Part shown: positions 43,854 through 52,894 of the stretch, piece by piece
How positions within the stretch are numbered: position 1 is the stretch's first letter
How the letters are laid out: every line of letters starts with the position of its first letter
DNA from: Duganella dendranthematis
Lineage (GTDB): Bacteria > Pseudomonadota > Gammaproteobacteria > Burkholderiales > Burkholderiaceae_D
Assembly: GCF_012849375.1 (NCBI RefSeq)
Contig: NZ_CP051684.1
Span: forward strand, 1 to 64,000
Direction: 5' to 3'
DNA: 64,000 bases
Program-made: the position numbers and the translations under genes
Notes under the pieces: model-generated
Databases searched by the model: none
What the model was told of the DNA's origin: nothing
What the model saw: only the letters and a program-made list of their open reading frames with translations

Positions 43854-44816
43854 TCAGATCGTGCCGGCGATAGGCACGGCTGCGCCTGCGGGAAACTCGA
43901 AGCCCATGCGCATGACGATATCCTGCGGATAGTTGCCGAATTTTCGGCCAAACAGATTCAGCCCGCCCTTGTTGCGGGCGTCGTCCTTGACACCGATGCG
44001 GACGCGGATGTGGTTGGCCTGCGCCAGATTCAGGTCGGCGATCGTGGTCGCACTCAGCGACACGCCATCGATCATCGCACCGCGCTCGCTGACGCTCCAT
44101 TGTTTCAGCACGCCGTAAGTCGTCCCTTCGATCTGCCACCACGCCGGCGTCAGCAGCGCCGGCTTGCCGCCGAAATCGCCGGGCGAGGTCCAGGTACCCA
44201 CTTCCACGTCGTTGATCCACAGCGTGATGTCGGACGGCCACTCCGGATTGTAGTTGGGCGCTTCCGAACACAGCTCCATCGACAGCGACAGGTCGGTGGT
44301 CACCGCGCCGTACGGCACATTATTAGGGAAAGCATATTCCACATGGCCCGCGCCAAACCACAGCAGCTGCGCATTGACGTGCTCCGGCTCGAAGAACGAG
44401 CGTGGATCGTCGAGCATGCCGATGATTTTGGTCTCGCTCACCAGGCCGCAGGTCGGGCTGGCCTCGACGCTGCGATAGCTGCCGATCGGCATGCTGATGG
44501 TGACCGTATTCTGCTCCGCCTCCACCGCCGCACCGGGCAGGCGGATACGGACTTCGTCGTAGCGCTTTGAGCACAGTTTCTGGATGCCGCGCGTGCCCGG
44601 CTCGGTCTCCACCACCACCAGGCCCACCGCCTCCAGCTGGTTGACGTTGAAGCTGACGGTGGAATGCGGCAGGTTCATGGTCGCGGCCAGCTCCGACAGA
44701 TTGAGCACCTTGTGCGTCAACAGCGCCAGCATCGCCTGCCGCGTTTCCGACGACAGCGCCTTCACCAGCGGCAGCACCGCATCCCCCTCCACCAGTAGTG
44801 CCCGATTCGCGTCCAT
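43854..44816 (-). CDS. ArsR-type winged-helix regulator with large C-terminal sensor-like domain
   Basis: A 320-residue protein. Residues about 10-85 are an ArsR-like winged helix (LVKALSSETRQAMLALLTHK; LSELAATMNLPHSTVSFNVN; LEAVGLVVVETEPGTRGIQK). The remaining 230 residues are far larger than a normal ArsR protein and are beta-rich (VTISMPIGSYRSVEASPTCG; PSDITLWINDVEVGTWTSPG; GKPALLTPAWWQIEGTTYGV), with a jelly-roll, carbohydrate-binding-like look. No metal-binding cysteine pair of classical ArsR is seen. Sitting between a TonB receptor and a sugar operon, it probably senses a sugar. The ATG at 44816 is chosen; the frame opens 31 codons earlier, into the shared promoter. Confidence 0.85.
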   Translation of the reverse strand: MDANRALLVEGDAVLPLVKALSSETRQAMLALLTHKVLNLSELAATMNLPHSTVSFNVNQLEAVGLVVVETEPGTRGIQKLCSKRYDEVRIRLPGAAVEAEQNTVTISMPIGSYRSVEASPTCGLVSETKIIGMLDDPRSFFEPEHVNAQLLWFGAGHVEYAFPNNVPYGAVTTDLSLSMELCSEAPNYNPEWPSDITLWINDVEVGTWTSPGDFGGKPALLTPAWWQIEGTTYGVLKQWSVSERGAMIDGVSLSATTIADLNLAQANHIRVRIGVKDDARNKGGLNLFGRKFGNYPQDIVMRMGFEFPAGAAVPIAGTI

Positions 44817-44895
44817 GCCTGTATTCCTATGAATTTGTTTGTTGGTTCGCATGATACAGCGTGGCGAAAACCCCAGCCGATCAAAATTTATAACA

Positions 44896-44956
44896 AATAT
44901 TGTTGTCACTAATGAAGAATGTTGCGATAATTAATCCAACAAAAATATTTGTGACT
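44896..44956. promoter_or_regulatory. Candidate operator sites in the divergent promoter
   Basis: Two AT-rich imperfect palindromes lie between the divergent ArsR-type gene and the sugar operon: ACAAATATTGT (44894-44904, continuing TGTCACTAATG) and ACAAAAATATTTGT (about 44939-44952, continuing GACT). AATATTTGTGACT at 44944-44956 differs by one base from AATATTTGCGACT in front of the TonB receptor. They are good candidates for the binding site of the regulator encoded alongside. Confidence 0.55.
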
Positions 44957-44986
44957 TTAAAGTCCGACAACAACCAGGAGACAAGC

Positions 44987-46225
44987 ATGACCCACCGTAC
45001 CGGCATTTTTGCCGCTGCCGCGCTATGCGCGGGACTGATCTTGAGCGCCTGTGGCGGCAGCAGCGTCATCGCCACAACCCCGACTTCACCAGCCACCACA
45101 CCGCCAGTCGCTGCCGGCGCGCCACGCGGCACGCTGCTGGCCGACATTTTCGGCACCTATCCGCGCCTGATCCGCCAAAGCCACCACCAGAACGCCGCGC
45201 TGAACGGCCGCCTGGTGGCCAGCATCTCGTCCACCGAAAACGGCGCGCCGGTCGGCGGCATCTACGCCAGTAGCGACGACGGCAAGAGCTTCAGCCGCAT
45301 CGGCGTCATCGCCGATCCGGAATTCAAACAGGGCCAGTGCTGCGGCACGCTGTATGAACTGCCGGTGAAGATCGGCGCACTGCCGGCCGGCACCCTGCTC
45401 TACTCTACCTCGGTTGGCCAGGAACGCAACGCGCCAATGGAAAACCGCATCTACCAGAGCGCCGACGGCGGCGTCACCTGGACCTACCTGTCCCTGTGCG
45501 GCAAGGGCCGCATCGCCAAGAACTTGAAAGACCCGTCGGGCATCTGGGAGCCGGAATTCGGCATCGCAAAGAGCGGCGAACTGGTTTGCTACTACTCGGA
45601 CGAAACGCTGGCCGGCCATTCGCAGATCCTGGTCGAAGTCACCAGCCGCGACGCCGTCAACTGGAGCGCGCCGCAAACCGTGGTCGCCGGCGACGATCCC
45701 AACGCCCGTCCCGGCATGGCCATCGTGCGCCAGCTGCCGTCCGGTGCTTACCTGATGACCTATGAGAACTGCTACGGCGGCCCGCTCGACTGCACGGTGC
45801 GCGCCAAGCGTTCCACGGACGGCATCAACTGGGGCGCCGCCAACGATCCCGGTTTCCGCCTGGAGACCGCCAGCGGCCAGTTCTTCCGCCACGCGCCGAC
45901 CTTCGCCTGGACGCCGGTCGCGGGCCAGCCCAACGGCATGCTGATCGCCATCGGCCAGATCCTGTTCGACAAAAACGGCGCGGTCGATGCCGGCAACGGC
46001 AAGACCATGTTCACCAACACCTCCGCCGATGGCAGCGGCCCGTGGAAGGCAGTGGCCGCGCCGCTGGCCATTCCGTCGCCGCCGAGCGCCACCAACTGGT
46101 GCCAGAACTATTCCACGCCGCTGCTGCCTTCGGCCGACGGCAAGACGCTGACCATCCTGCAAAGCGATGGCGGCGCCGATACCAGTTGCCGCACCCGCTT
46201 CGGCAGCGCGGCCCTGGCGCCCTGA
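44987..46225 (+). CDS. BNR/sialidase-fold lipoprotein, likely glycoside hydrolase
   Basis: A 412-residue lipoprotein: signal with lipobox LILSACGGS (Cys at about 22). The body has repeated Asp-box-like units of a six-bladed propeller (YASSDDGKSFSRIG; YQSADGGVTWTYLS; AKRSTDGINWGAAN; TNTSADGSGPWKA) and acidic residues such as GIWEPEFGIAKSG and YYSDETLAG. The fold fits sialidase-like families, and the pattern recalls GH93 exo-arabinanases, but the exact family is uncertain. It has an AGGAG ribosome site, leads the sugar operon and is divergent from the ArsR-type regulator. Confidence 0.8.
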   Translation: MTHRTGIFAAAALCAGLILSACGGSSVIATTPTSPATTPPVAAGAPRGTLLADIFGTYPRLIRQSHHQNAALNGRLVASISSTENGAPVGGIYASSDDGKSFSRIGVIADPEFKQGQCCGTLYELPVKIGALPAGTLLYSTSVGQERNAPMENRIYQSADGGVTWTYLSLCGKGRIAKNLKDPSGIWEPEFGIAKSGELVCYYSDETLAGHSQILVEVTSRDAVNWSAPQTVVAGDDPNARPGMAIVRQLPSGAYLMTYENCYGGPLDCTVRAKRSTDGINWGAANDPGFRLETASGQFFRHAPTFAWTPVAGQPNGMLIAIGQILFDKNGAVDAGNGKTMFTNTSADGSGPWKAVAAPLAIPSPPSATNWCQNYSTPLLPSADGKTLTILQSDGGADTSCRTRFGSAALAP

Positions 46226-46252
46226 TAACTCACCCACCAAGAAAGATTGAAG

Positions 46253-47350
46253 ATGACTACTGCAAACGCCACGCCCGCCATTCCGCAAGCGCCAACGTGG
46301 AGTGCCCAGCGCGCGCATGCCTGGTATGCGGGACAGCCGCGCATCCTCGGCGCCAACTTCCTGCCGGCCAGCGCCATCAACCAATTGGAGATGTGGCAGG
46401 CCGAGACCTTTGACGTCGAACGCATCGACCTTGAACTGGGCTGGGCCGCCTCGCTCGGCATGAACACCATGCGCGTGTTCCTGCACGACCTGGTGTGGGC
46501 GCAGGATGCCGCCAGCTTCAAGCAGCGCATCGACACCTATCTCGACATCTCCACCAAACATGGCATCCGCACCATGCTGGTATTATTCGATTCGTGCTGG
46601 GATCCGCGTCCCGCCCTGGGTACGCAGCGCGCGCCCATGCCCGGCATCCACAACTCGGGCTGGGTGCAGAGCCCCGGCGCGGCGCAACTGGCCGATCCGG
46701 CCAGCTACCCGGCGCTGCGTGCCTATGTCGAAGATATCGTGACCAGCTTCGGCAACGACGAACGCGTGTGGTGCTGGGACCTGTGGAATGAACCGGACAA
46801 CCAGGGCGGTGGCATGGGTTATTACCAGCAGTTCGAAGCAAAGGACAAGATCGCACTGGTGGCGCAGCTGCTGCCGCAGGTGTTTGGCTGGGCCCAGGCC
46901 TGCGCGCCGACCCAGCCGCTCACCAGCGGCATCTGGCTGGGCGAAGACTGGTCGCCGACGTCGGCCATCCTGAACGATGTGCAGAAGGCGCAGTTGGCGC
47001 TGTCGGACATCGTCACCTTCCACGACTACAGCTGGCCGGAGAAATTCCTGGCCCGCGTGCGCCAGCTGCAAGCCTACGGCCGTCCGCTGGTGTGCACCGA
47101 ATACATGGCGCGCGGCATGGGCTCGACCTTCGATACCATCCTGCCGATTGCCCGCGCCGAGAACGTCGGCATGATCAACTGGGGCTTCGTGGTTGGCAAG
47201 AGCCAGACCAATATGCCGTGGGACTCGTGGAAGAATCCCTACACCTTCGCGCCGCCGTCGGTCTGGTTCCACGACGTGCTGCACACCGACGGCAAGCCGT
47301 ATCGCACGCGTGAGACCGAGCTGCTGCGGCAGCACGTCAATGCCGTATGA
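46253..47350 (+). CDS. Cytoplasmic GH5-like glycoside hydrolase
   Basis: A 365-residue (beta/alpha)8 enzyme without a signal peptide. The acid/base glutamate is in CWDLWNEPDNQGG (Glu180) and the nucleophile in VCTEYMARGMG (Glu283); MNTMRVFLHDLVWAQD and FHDYSWPEKF supply further active-site residues. The fold and motifs are those of clan GH-A, close to GH5. Being cytoplasmic and coupled to the transporter, it should cut imported oligosaccharides. The ATG at 46253 is preferred over a TTG at 46247. The stop overlaps the ATPase start as ATGA. Confidence 0.88.
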   Translation: MTTANATPAIPQAPTWSAQRAHAWYAGQPRILGANFLPASAINQLEMWQAETFDVERIDLELGWAASLGMNTMRVFLHDLVWAQDAASFKQRIDTYLDISTKHGIRTMLVLFDSCWDPRPALGTQRAPMPGIHNSGWVQSPGAAQLADPASYPALRAYVEDIVTSFGNDERVWCWDLWNEPDNQGGGMGYYQQFEAKDKIALVAQLLPQVFGWAQACAPTQPLTSGIWLGEDWSPTSAILNDVQKAQLALSDIVTFHDYSWPEKFLARVRQLQAYGRPLVCTEYMARGMGSTFDTILPIARAENVGMINWGFVVGKSQTNMPWDSWKNPYTFAPPSVWFHDVLHTDGKPYRTRETELLRQHVNAV

Positions 47351-48450
47351 AGATGACGCACGAACTGGGTGGCATCGAGTGGCGTGACGTCAGCAAGCGC
47401 TATGGCGAGCATACGGTGATCCCGAACTTCAATTTGTCGATCGCAGCCGGTGAGTTCATCGCGCTACTGGGGCCTTCGGGCTGCGGCAAGTCGACCCTGC
47501 TGCGCATGCTGGCGGGGCTGGAGCCGGTATCGAGCGGCCGCATCGACATCGGTGGCCGCGACGTCACCGACCTGGCGCCGGGGCAGCGCGGCATCGCCAT
47601 GGTATTCCAGCAGTACGCGCTGTATCCGCACATGACGGTGCGCGACAACATGGCCTTCGGCCTGCGCAACGTTCGCATGGACGAAGCGGAGATCGACCGT
47701 CGCGTGACCGCTGCGGCGCAGATGCTGGAATTGCAAGCGCTGTTGGAACGCAAGCCGGTGCAGTTGTCGGGCGGTCAGCGCCAGCGCGTGGCGATCGGCC
47801 GCGCGGTGGTCAAGGAGCCGCTGGCCTTCCTGTTCGACGAGCCCTTGTCCAATCTGGATGCGGCGCTGCGCACGCGTACCCGCCTTGAGCTGGCGCGCCT
47901 GCACAAGCGTCTTGGCGCGACCATGCTGTTCGTCACCCACGACCAGGTCGAGGCGATGACGCTGGCGAACCGCATCGCCGTGATGAACCAGGGCCGCATC
48001 GAGCAGTTTGCCGCGCCGATGGCATTGTACGAGCGGCCGGCCACGCGCTTTGTGGCCGGCTTTGTCGGCAGTCCGTCGATGAACTTCCTGCCGGTGCGAC
48101 GCGCCGCCGATCAGGATGGCTATTGCGCCGTCACGCTGGCCAATGGCCAGGCCGTGCGCACCGCCGTTCCTGGCGCCGCGCCGCCCGCCGGCGACGCGAT
48201 GGAACTCGGCCTGCGCCCGGATGCACTGACGCCAGCAGCCGACGGCCAGCTGCAAGGCGTGGTCGAAGTCATCGAGCGTCTTGGCGACCGCACCTTGCTG
48301 CATGTGCAGCTGGCCGACGGCCTGCTGGTGGTCGCCGACGCGCCGCCCCGCGCCGCCGAACCGGCGATCGGCTCCACCCTCCACCTGCGCATGGACCTGC
48401 AACGCGCCCACCTGTTCGACGCGGCCGGCGCCGCGCACCATCCAGCATGA
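47347..48450 (+). CDS. Sugar ABC transporter ATPase (UgpC/MsmK type)
   Basis: A 367-residue ATPase: Walker A LLGPSGCGKSTLLRML, Q-loop MVFQQYALYPHMTV, signature VQLSGGQRQRVAIGRAV, Walker B AFLFDEPLSNLD and switch FVTHDQVEAM. The C-terminal 120 residues form the OB-type regulatory domain (ELGLRPDALTPA) usual in CUT1 sugar importers. It is coupled by ATGA overlaps to the GH5 upstream and the permease downstream. Confidence 0.96.
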   Translation: MKMTHELGGIEWRDVSKRYGEHTVIPNFNLSIAAGEFIALLGPSGCGKSTLLRMLAGLEPVSSGRIDIGGRDVTDLAPGQRGIAMVFQQYALYPHMTVRDNMAFGLRNVRMDEAEIDRRVTAAAQMLELQALLERKPVQLSGGQRQRVAIGRAVVKEPLAFLFDEPLSNLDAALRTRTRLELARLHKRLGATMLFVTHDQVEAMTLANRIAVMNQGRIEQFAAPMALYERPATRFVAGFVGSPSMNFLPVRRAADQDGYCAVTLANGQAVRTAVPGAAPPAGDAMELGLRPDALTPAADGQLQGVVEVIERLGDRTLLHVQLADGLLVVADAPPRAAEPAIGSTLHLRMDLQRAHLFDAAGAAHHPA

Positions 48451-49364
48451 TGCGCGACCTGCCCTCCTCCGTGCAGGCCAAGCCGCGCCTCGGGACTAGC
48501 ACCGGCTGGATCGGACTGCTGTTCATCGCGCCTTTCCTGCTGTGCTATCTGGCGCTGCTGGTCTGGCCTTTGCTGAACGGCTTCTGGCTCAGCTTCCACG
48601 CCATCGACCTGCTGTCCAATATGGGCCGCTGGGTCGGCGTCACCAACTTCATCGACTTGCTACAGGACGAGATGTTTGTGCGTTCCGCCCTCAACAGCCT
48701 GCTGTTCGCCGCCCTGTGCACGCCGGTCATGGTCATCACCGGCCTGGCGCTGGCGCTGGCATTGAACCGGCCCGGCCGCACCACCGCCATTTTGCGCGGC
48801 ATTTTCTTTGGCGCCGGCGTGCTGTCGGTCACCATCGTCACGCTGATCTGGCGCCTGGTGCTGCTGCCGGAACGCGGCCTGCTGGCCAACGCCATGCACG
48901 GCATGGGCATGGCCGCCGTGGCGCCGCTGAACCACGAATGGCTGGCATTGCCCGCCGTGGCGCTGGCCACCGTCTGGTGGGGCATCGGCATGCCGATGAT
49001 GCTGTTCCTCGCGTCGCTGCAGCAGATCCCGCACGACGTCTACGAGGCGGCCGCGCTGGACAACACCAGCCGCTGGCGCAGCTTCCGCCATATCACGCTG
49101 CCGGCCATCCGCCACGGCGTGATCCTGGTGGCCGTTACCCAGATGATCGCGCAGTTGCAGGTGTTCGGCCAGGTGCAGTTGCTGACACAGGGCGGCCCTA
49201 ATAACAGCACCCGCTCGCTGGTGATGTTCGTCTACGAAGCCATGTTCGAACAATGGCAACTCGGCTACGCCGCCGCTGGCGCGCAAGCGCTGTTCCTGCT
49301 GATGCTGGCCGGGATGTCGCTGCAAGGCTGGCTCGAACGCCGCGCCGGAAAGGCCCAAGCATGA
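48447..49364 (+). CDS. Sugar ABC transporter permease, MalF/UgpA-like
   Basis: A 305-residue inner-membrane permease with six hydrophobic segments (GWIGLLFIAPFLLCYLALLV; VMVITGLALALAL; ALATVWWGIGMPMMLFLASL) and the EAA loop VYEAAALDNTSRWRSFRHIT that docks on the ATPase. The start overlaps the ATPase stop (ATGA at 48447). It pairs with the second permease. Confidence 0.95.
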   Translation: MMRDLPSSVQAKPRLGTSTGWIGLLFIAPFLLCYLALLVWPLLNGFWLSFHAIDLLSNMGRWVGVTNFIDLLQDEMFVRSALNSLLFAALCTPVMVITGLALALALNRPGRTTAILRGIFFGAGVLSVTIVTLIWRLVLLPERGLLANAMHGMGMAAVAPLNHEWLALPAVALATVWWGIGMPMMLFLASLQQIPHDVYEAAALDNTSRWRSFRHITLPAIRHGVILVAVTQMIAQLQVFGQVQLLTQGGPNNSTRSLVMFVYEAMFEQWQLGYAAAGAQALFLLMLAGMSLQGWLERRAGKAQA

Positions 49365-50197
49365 ATCCCAACCTGACCAACCGCTGGGGCAACCGCGTCA
49401 TCCTCGGCGTCACCATCGCCGCCGCCATCGTCTGGGTGGCGCCGCTGCTGTGGGTACTGCTGCTGTCATTTAAACCGAACGAGCTGCTGGCGCAACGCAC
49501 CGACATCCTGCTCGCGCCACCCTACACGCTGAAGAACTACAGCGACATCCTCGGCACCTCGCTAGTGTTCCGCTGGATCGCCAACTCCTGCGTGGTGGCG
49601 TTCGGCCAGACCATGCTGGTGCTGCTGCTGTCGTCCCTGGCCGGCTATGGCTTCGCCCGCACCGAGTTCCCCGGCAAGACCTGGCTGTACCGCTTTGTGC
49701 TGGCCGGCCTGGCCGTGCCGCAGACCGCCGTGGTAATTCCGCTGCACCGCATGTTCGCCGACCTTGGCCTGCACAACAGCTACGCGGGCCTGATCCTGCC
49801 CGGTCTGGCGGCGCCGTTCGGCGTGTTCCTGATGACGCAATACTTCAAGGCCATCCCGCGTGACCTGGAAGAAGCGGCGCTGCTGGACAACGCCTCGCGC
49901 TGGACCGTGTTCACCCGCGTGATCCTGCCGCTGTCGCTGCCGGTGCAAGCCACGCTGGGCATCGTCACCTTCCTCAGCGCGTGGAACGACTATCTGTGGC
50001 CGCTGATTTCCGCCACCCAGTCGGACCACTATACGCTGACGCTGGGACTGGCCTCGACCCAAACCAACTTCGCGCAATCCGAAGGACTGGGCTTCCTGAT
50101 GGCGCAAGCTGTGTTTGCGGCAGCGCCGGTGCTGGTGCTGTATGCCTACTTCCAACAATACATCGTTGCCGCAGTTGCCGGCACCAAGGTACGGTAA
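49361..50197 (+). CDS. Sugar ABC transporter permease, MalG/UgpE-like
   Basis: A 278-residue permease with six membrane helices (ITIAAAIVWVAPLLWVLLLS-like first helix; LVLLLSSLAGYGFART; FVLAGLAVPQTAVVIPLHR) and the EAA loop LEEAALLDNASRWTVFTRVI. The start overlaps the first permease's stop as ATGA. Together they form the channel of a CUT1 importer for oligosaccharides. Confidence 0.95.
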   Translation: MNPNLTNRWGNRVILGVTIAAAIVWVAPLLWVLLLSFKPNELLAQRTDILLAPPYTLKNYSDILGTSLVFRWIANSCVVAFGQTMLVLLLSSLAGYGFARTEFPGKTWLYRFVLAGLAVPQTAVVIPLHRMFADLGLHNSYAGLILPGLAAPFGVFLMTQYFKAIPRDLEEAALLDNASRWTVFTRVILPLSLPVQATLGIVTFLSAWNDYLWPLISATQSDHYTLTLGLASTQTNFAQSEGLGFLMAQAVFAAAPVLVLYAYFQQYIVAAVAGTKVR

Positions 50198-50200
50198 AGC

Positions 50201-51553
50201 ATGAGACTCATCAAACCAGGCGTGGCGCTGGCCCTGCTGCTGGCCGCTGCGGCGCCGGCATGGGCCGCGCCGGTAGAAATTTCATTCGCACGCTTCTTCG
50301 GTTCCTGCGAAGCGGACTACGGCAACCTCACCGATCCCGCCAAAGCCACCGGCGAATGCGGCATCATCACCGCGCTGACCAACAAGTTCAACGCCGAGCA
50401 TCGCGGCCAGATCGTGGTGCGCACGCAGGTGGTGGAACATGCTTCGTACTACAGCCAGCTCGGTGCGCGCATCGTCGGCCGCGATGTGCCGGCGGTGGCC
50501 ATCCTGCACAGCTCCGCGCTGAACGACTTCGTCAAACGCGGCCTGATCGCGCCGCTGGACGACGAGTTTCGCCAGGTGGGCATCGATAGCGCCGACTTCA
50601 CGCCGCAGGCCGAAACAGCGGTGACCATCGACAGCCGGCACTACGCCCTGCCGTTCGACACCCACTCCTGGCTATGGCATTTCAACCTGAACCTGATGCG
50701 CAAGGCAGGACTGGTCAAGGATGGGAAGCCGGTGCTGCCACATTCGCCGCAACAGCTGCTGGCGCAGGCGCGCCAGTTCAAGCAGGCCACCGGCAAGCCC
50801 TACTTCATCTGGCTGACCGCCAATGATCCGGCCTTCTTCGCGCGCACGCTGCTATCCATGATCGGCCAGCAAAACGGCTCGCTGTTCCCCAAGTACTACT
50901 TCCACATCGACCTGCACAGCCCCGCGGTGCGCGACACGGTGCAGCTGCTGAAGACCATGTACGAGGAAGGCCTGACCTCGCGCGGCATGGACTACAGCGT
51001 TGCGCTGCAAGGCTTTGCCGCTGGCGAAGGCGCCGTCATGATCAACGGCACCTGGATCATCGGCGACCTGCTACGCCAGTCGAAGCAGGCCGACAGCGCC
51101 ACCTACCAGGGCTACACCGCCACGCCGTTCCCACAGCTGTACGGCGCCAGCGCCATGTGGGCCGACAATCACATCATGGTGATGCTGAAAAGCGGCACGG
51201 CCGATGCTCGCAGCCGCGCGGCGGCGCTGTCCTTCCTCAAGTTCCTGTACGACGAAGGCGGCGTGTGGGCACGCACCGGGCAGTTGCCGACGCGGCGTTC
51301 CGTGATCGATTCGGCGGCGTTTCGCCAGCTGCCGTTGCGCAGCGGGATCGCAACCATCGCGCGCGATGGCGTGGCGCTGCCGATTGAAGTGGCGCGTCAG
51401 GCCATCATCACCAAAACGCTGGGCGATGCGCTGATCAGCATCGTGGTGTATGGCGCCGATGTGGCGCAAACGCTGACGCGCACCGAAACCAGCATCAACC
51501 GCATGCTGGAACGCGACGCCCAGTTTCAGGGGAATGTAGCCACGGCGCGCTGA
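50201..51553 (+). CDS. Periplasmic sugar-binding protein of the ABC importer
   Basis: A 450-residue extracellular solute-binding protein: signal peptide ending APAWAA, then the family-1 fold (VEISFARFFGSCEADYGNLT; PAVAILHSSALNDFVKRGLI; YALPFDTHSWLWHFNLNLMR; FAAGEGAVMINGTWIIGDLL). The DTHSWLWHFN segment has the aromatic character of sugar sites. It starts 3 bases after the second permease, closing the operon. The specific ligand is not deducible. Confidence 0.94.
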   Translation: MRLIKPGVALALLLAAAAPAWAAPVEISFARFFGSCEADYGNLTDPAKATGECGIITALTNKFNAEHRGQIVVRTQVVEHASYYSQLGARIVGRDVPAVAILHSSALNDFVKRGLIAPLDDEFRQVGIDSADFTPQAETAVTIDSRHYALPFDTHSWLWHFNLNLMRKAGLVKDGKPVLPHSPQQLLAQARQFKQATGKPYFIWLTANDPAFFARTLLSMIGQQNGSLFPKYYFHIDLHSPAVRDTVQLLKTMYEEGLTSRGMDYSVALQGFAAGEGAVMINGTWIIGDLLRQSKQADSATYQGYTATPFPQLYGASAMWADNHIMVMLKSGTADARSRAAALSFLKFLYDEGGVWARTGQLPTRRSVIDSAAFRQLPLRSGIATIARDGVALPIEVARQAIITKTLGDALISIVVYGADVAQTLTRTETSINRMLERDAQFQGNVATAR

Positions 51554-51583
51554 AAACCGCCGCGCCACGTCCCGCTTGGCGAA

Positions 51584-52894
51584 TCAGTGCTGCGCTGCGC
51601 AGAAGATGGCGTCGTTGATGTTCTGATGCGGCCAGGTGTTGTTCGAGCGATCCAGCAGCGCCATCACGTCAGTCGAGGTCGCCGATCGCGTATGGTTGCC
51701 GTTGTCCCACCAGATGGTCGGCATGCCGTACTTCGCCGCGCCCTGAACGAAAGCCGTGGCGTGCTGGACGCGCTCGGCCGCGTTGTCCTTGTCCGTCGAG
51801 GCCCATTCGCCGATCACCACCGGAATGCCCTTTGCCACGTATTTCGCGTTCAGGCGGCTGAACAGCTGGTCGAATTCGGCTTGGCCGGAAAAGATGCTGG
51901 TGCCTTTCTGCTCGCCGGCAAAGTTCCATGGACGGTAGGCGTGACTGGACAGCGCGATCATTGGGTCGGACGGCAGCACCAGCGGGTTGAGCTGGGCGTC
52001 GTCCGGCGCCGCCGCATACGACGGGATCATCACCAGCCGGCGGGTGTTGTTGCCGCCGGTGGCGCGGATCGCCGCCAATGCCGTGGCATTCAGTCGGTTC
52101 AGCACATCGTAGTACTCGGCCTTGCCGGTCCAGTCGTCGACGCCGCCGGGAGCCACGCGCGGCTCGTTCATCACCTCGAACGTGACGTGCTGGTCATATT
52201 TGTTGAAGCGCTCGCCGATCTGCGTCCACAGCCTGGACAGCGTGTCCTTGGCGCTGGCCTCGTTGGCCAATGTCGGCGCTTCCCAGCCGTTGTTGTGGTG
52301 GATGTTGACGATCACCGCCATGCCGTTGTCGAGCGCGTACTTCGCCACTTCCTCAACCCGGTTCATCCAGACCGGATCGATGGTGCGCGCGGCCCCGCTC
52401 ATGTGGTCGTCCCAGCTGACCGGCAGGCGCAACGTGGTAAAGCCGGCTTTGCGCACGGTGTCGATCATGGCCTTGGTCGTCTTCGGGTTACCCCAGTAGG
52501 TTTCATCGGCGAGCGGGTTCGCCGCGTTGCCGAACGCGTCCAGCGTATTACCGAGATTCCAGCCCTGGCCCATGTCCCTGACGATGTCGACGGCCGTACG
52601 TGCGCGGCAGGTCTTACCGTTTTCAAGGCCGTTGCCGCTGGCGTCGGGTGCGGTGGACAGACTGGCGCAGAACTTGGTGCCTGCTGGCGGCGTCGCCACG
52701 GGCGGCTTGTAGGCAGCGGCGCAGGTGGCGGTCGATACCGAAGTGGCGGTGGCGGTGGCGCCGCTCGCAGCAAGCGTCGATGCGTTCGATCCATTGCCGC
52801 AGGCGGCAAGCACCACCAGCGCGACGGCAACGCCGATAGAACGTTTGGTCATTGGCCCTAATGCGGCTGCGATAGCAGTCTTCTGAACTTTCAT
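51584..52894 (-). CDS. Secreted GH5 cellulase-type lipoprotein
   Basis: A 436-residue GH5 glucanase with a lipobox (LVVLAACGNG, Cys near 32) and a Ser/Thr/Ala linker. The catalytic domain starts GQGWNLGNTLDAFGN and shows TTLRLPVSWDDH, VIVNIHHNNGW, acid/base Glu244 (FEVMNEPRVAP), SSHAYRPWNFAGE and nucleophile Glu363 (VVIGEWASTDKDN), then IWWDNGNH. These are marks of endo-beta-1,4-glucanase or related GH5 members (cellulase, xyloglucanase, mannanase). The ATG at 52894 has a strong GGGGAGG site. It is convergent with the ABC operon and completes the polysaccharide locus. Confidence 0.94.
   Translation of the reverse strand: MKVQKTAIAAALGPMTKRSIGVAVALVVLAACGNGSNASTLAASGATATATSVSTATCAAAYKPPVATPPAGTKFCASLSTAPDASGNGLENGKTCRARTAVDIVRDMGQGWNLGNTLDAFGNAANPLADETYWGNPKTTKAMIDTVRKAGFTTLRLPVSWDDHMSGAARTIDPVWMNRVEEVAKYALDNGMAVIVNIHHNNGWEAPTLANEASAKDTLSRLWTQIGERFNKYDQHVTFEVMNEPRVAPGGVDDWTGKAEYYDVLNRLNATALAAIRATGGNNTRRLVMIPSYAAAPDDAQLNPLVLPSDPMIALSSHAYRPWNFAGEQKGTSIFSGQAEFDQLFSRLNAKYVAKGIPVVIGEWASTDKDNAAERVQHATAFVQGAAKYGMPTIWWDNGNHTRSATSTDVMALLDRSNNTWPHQNINDAIFCAAQH

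Noticed and set aside
45086..46561. 491-codon open frame on the minus strand
   Set aside because: Antisense to the propeller lipoprotein and the start of the GH5 gene, both of which have recognisable motifs and ribosome sites.
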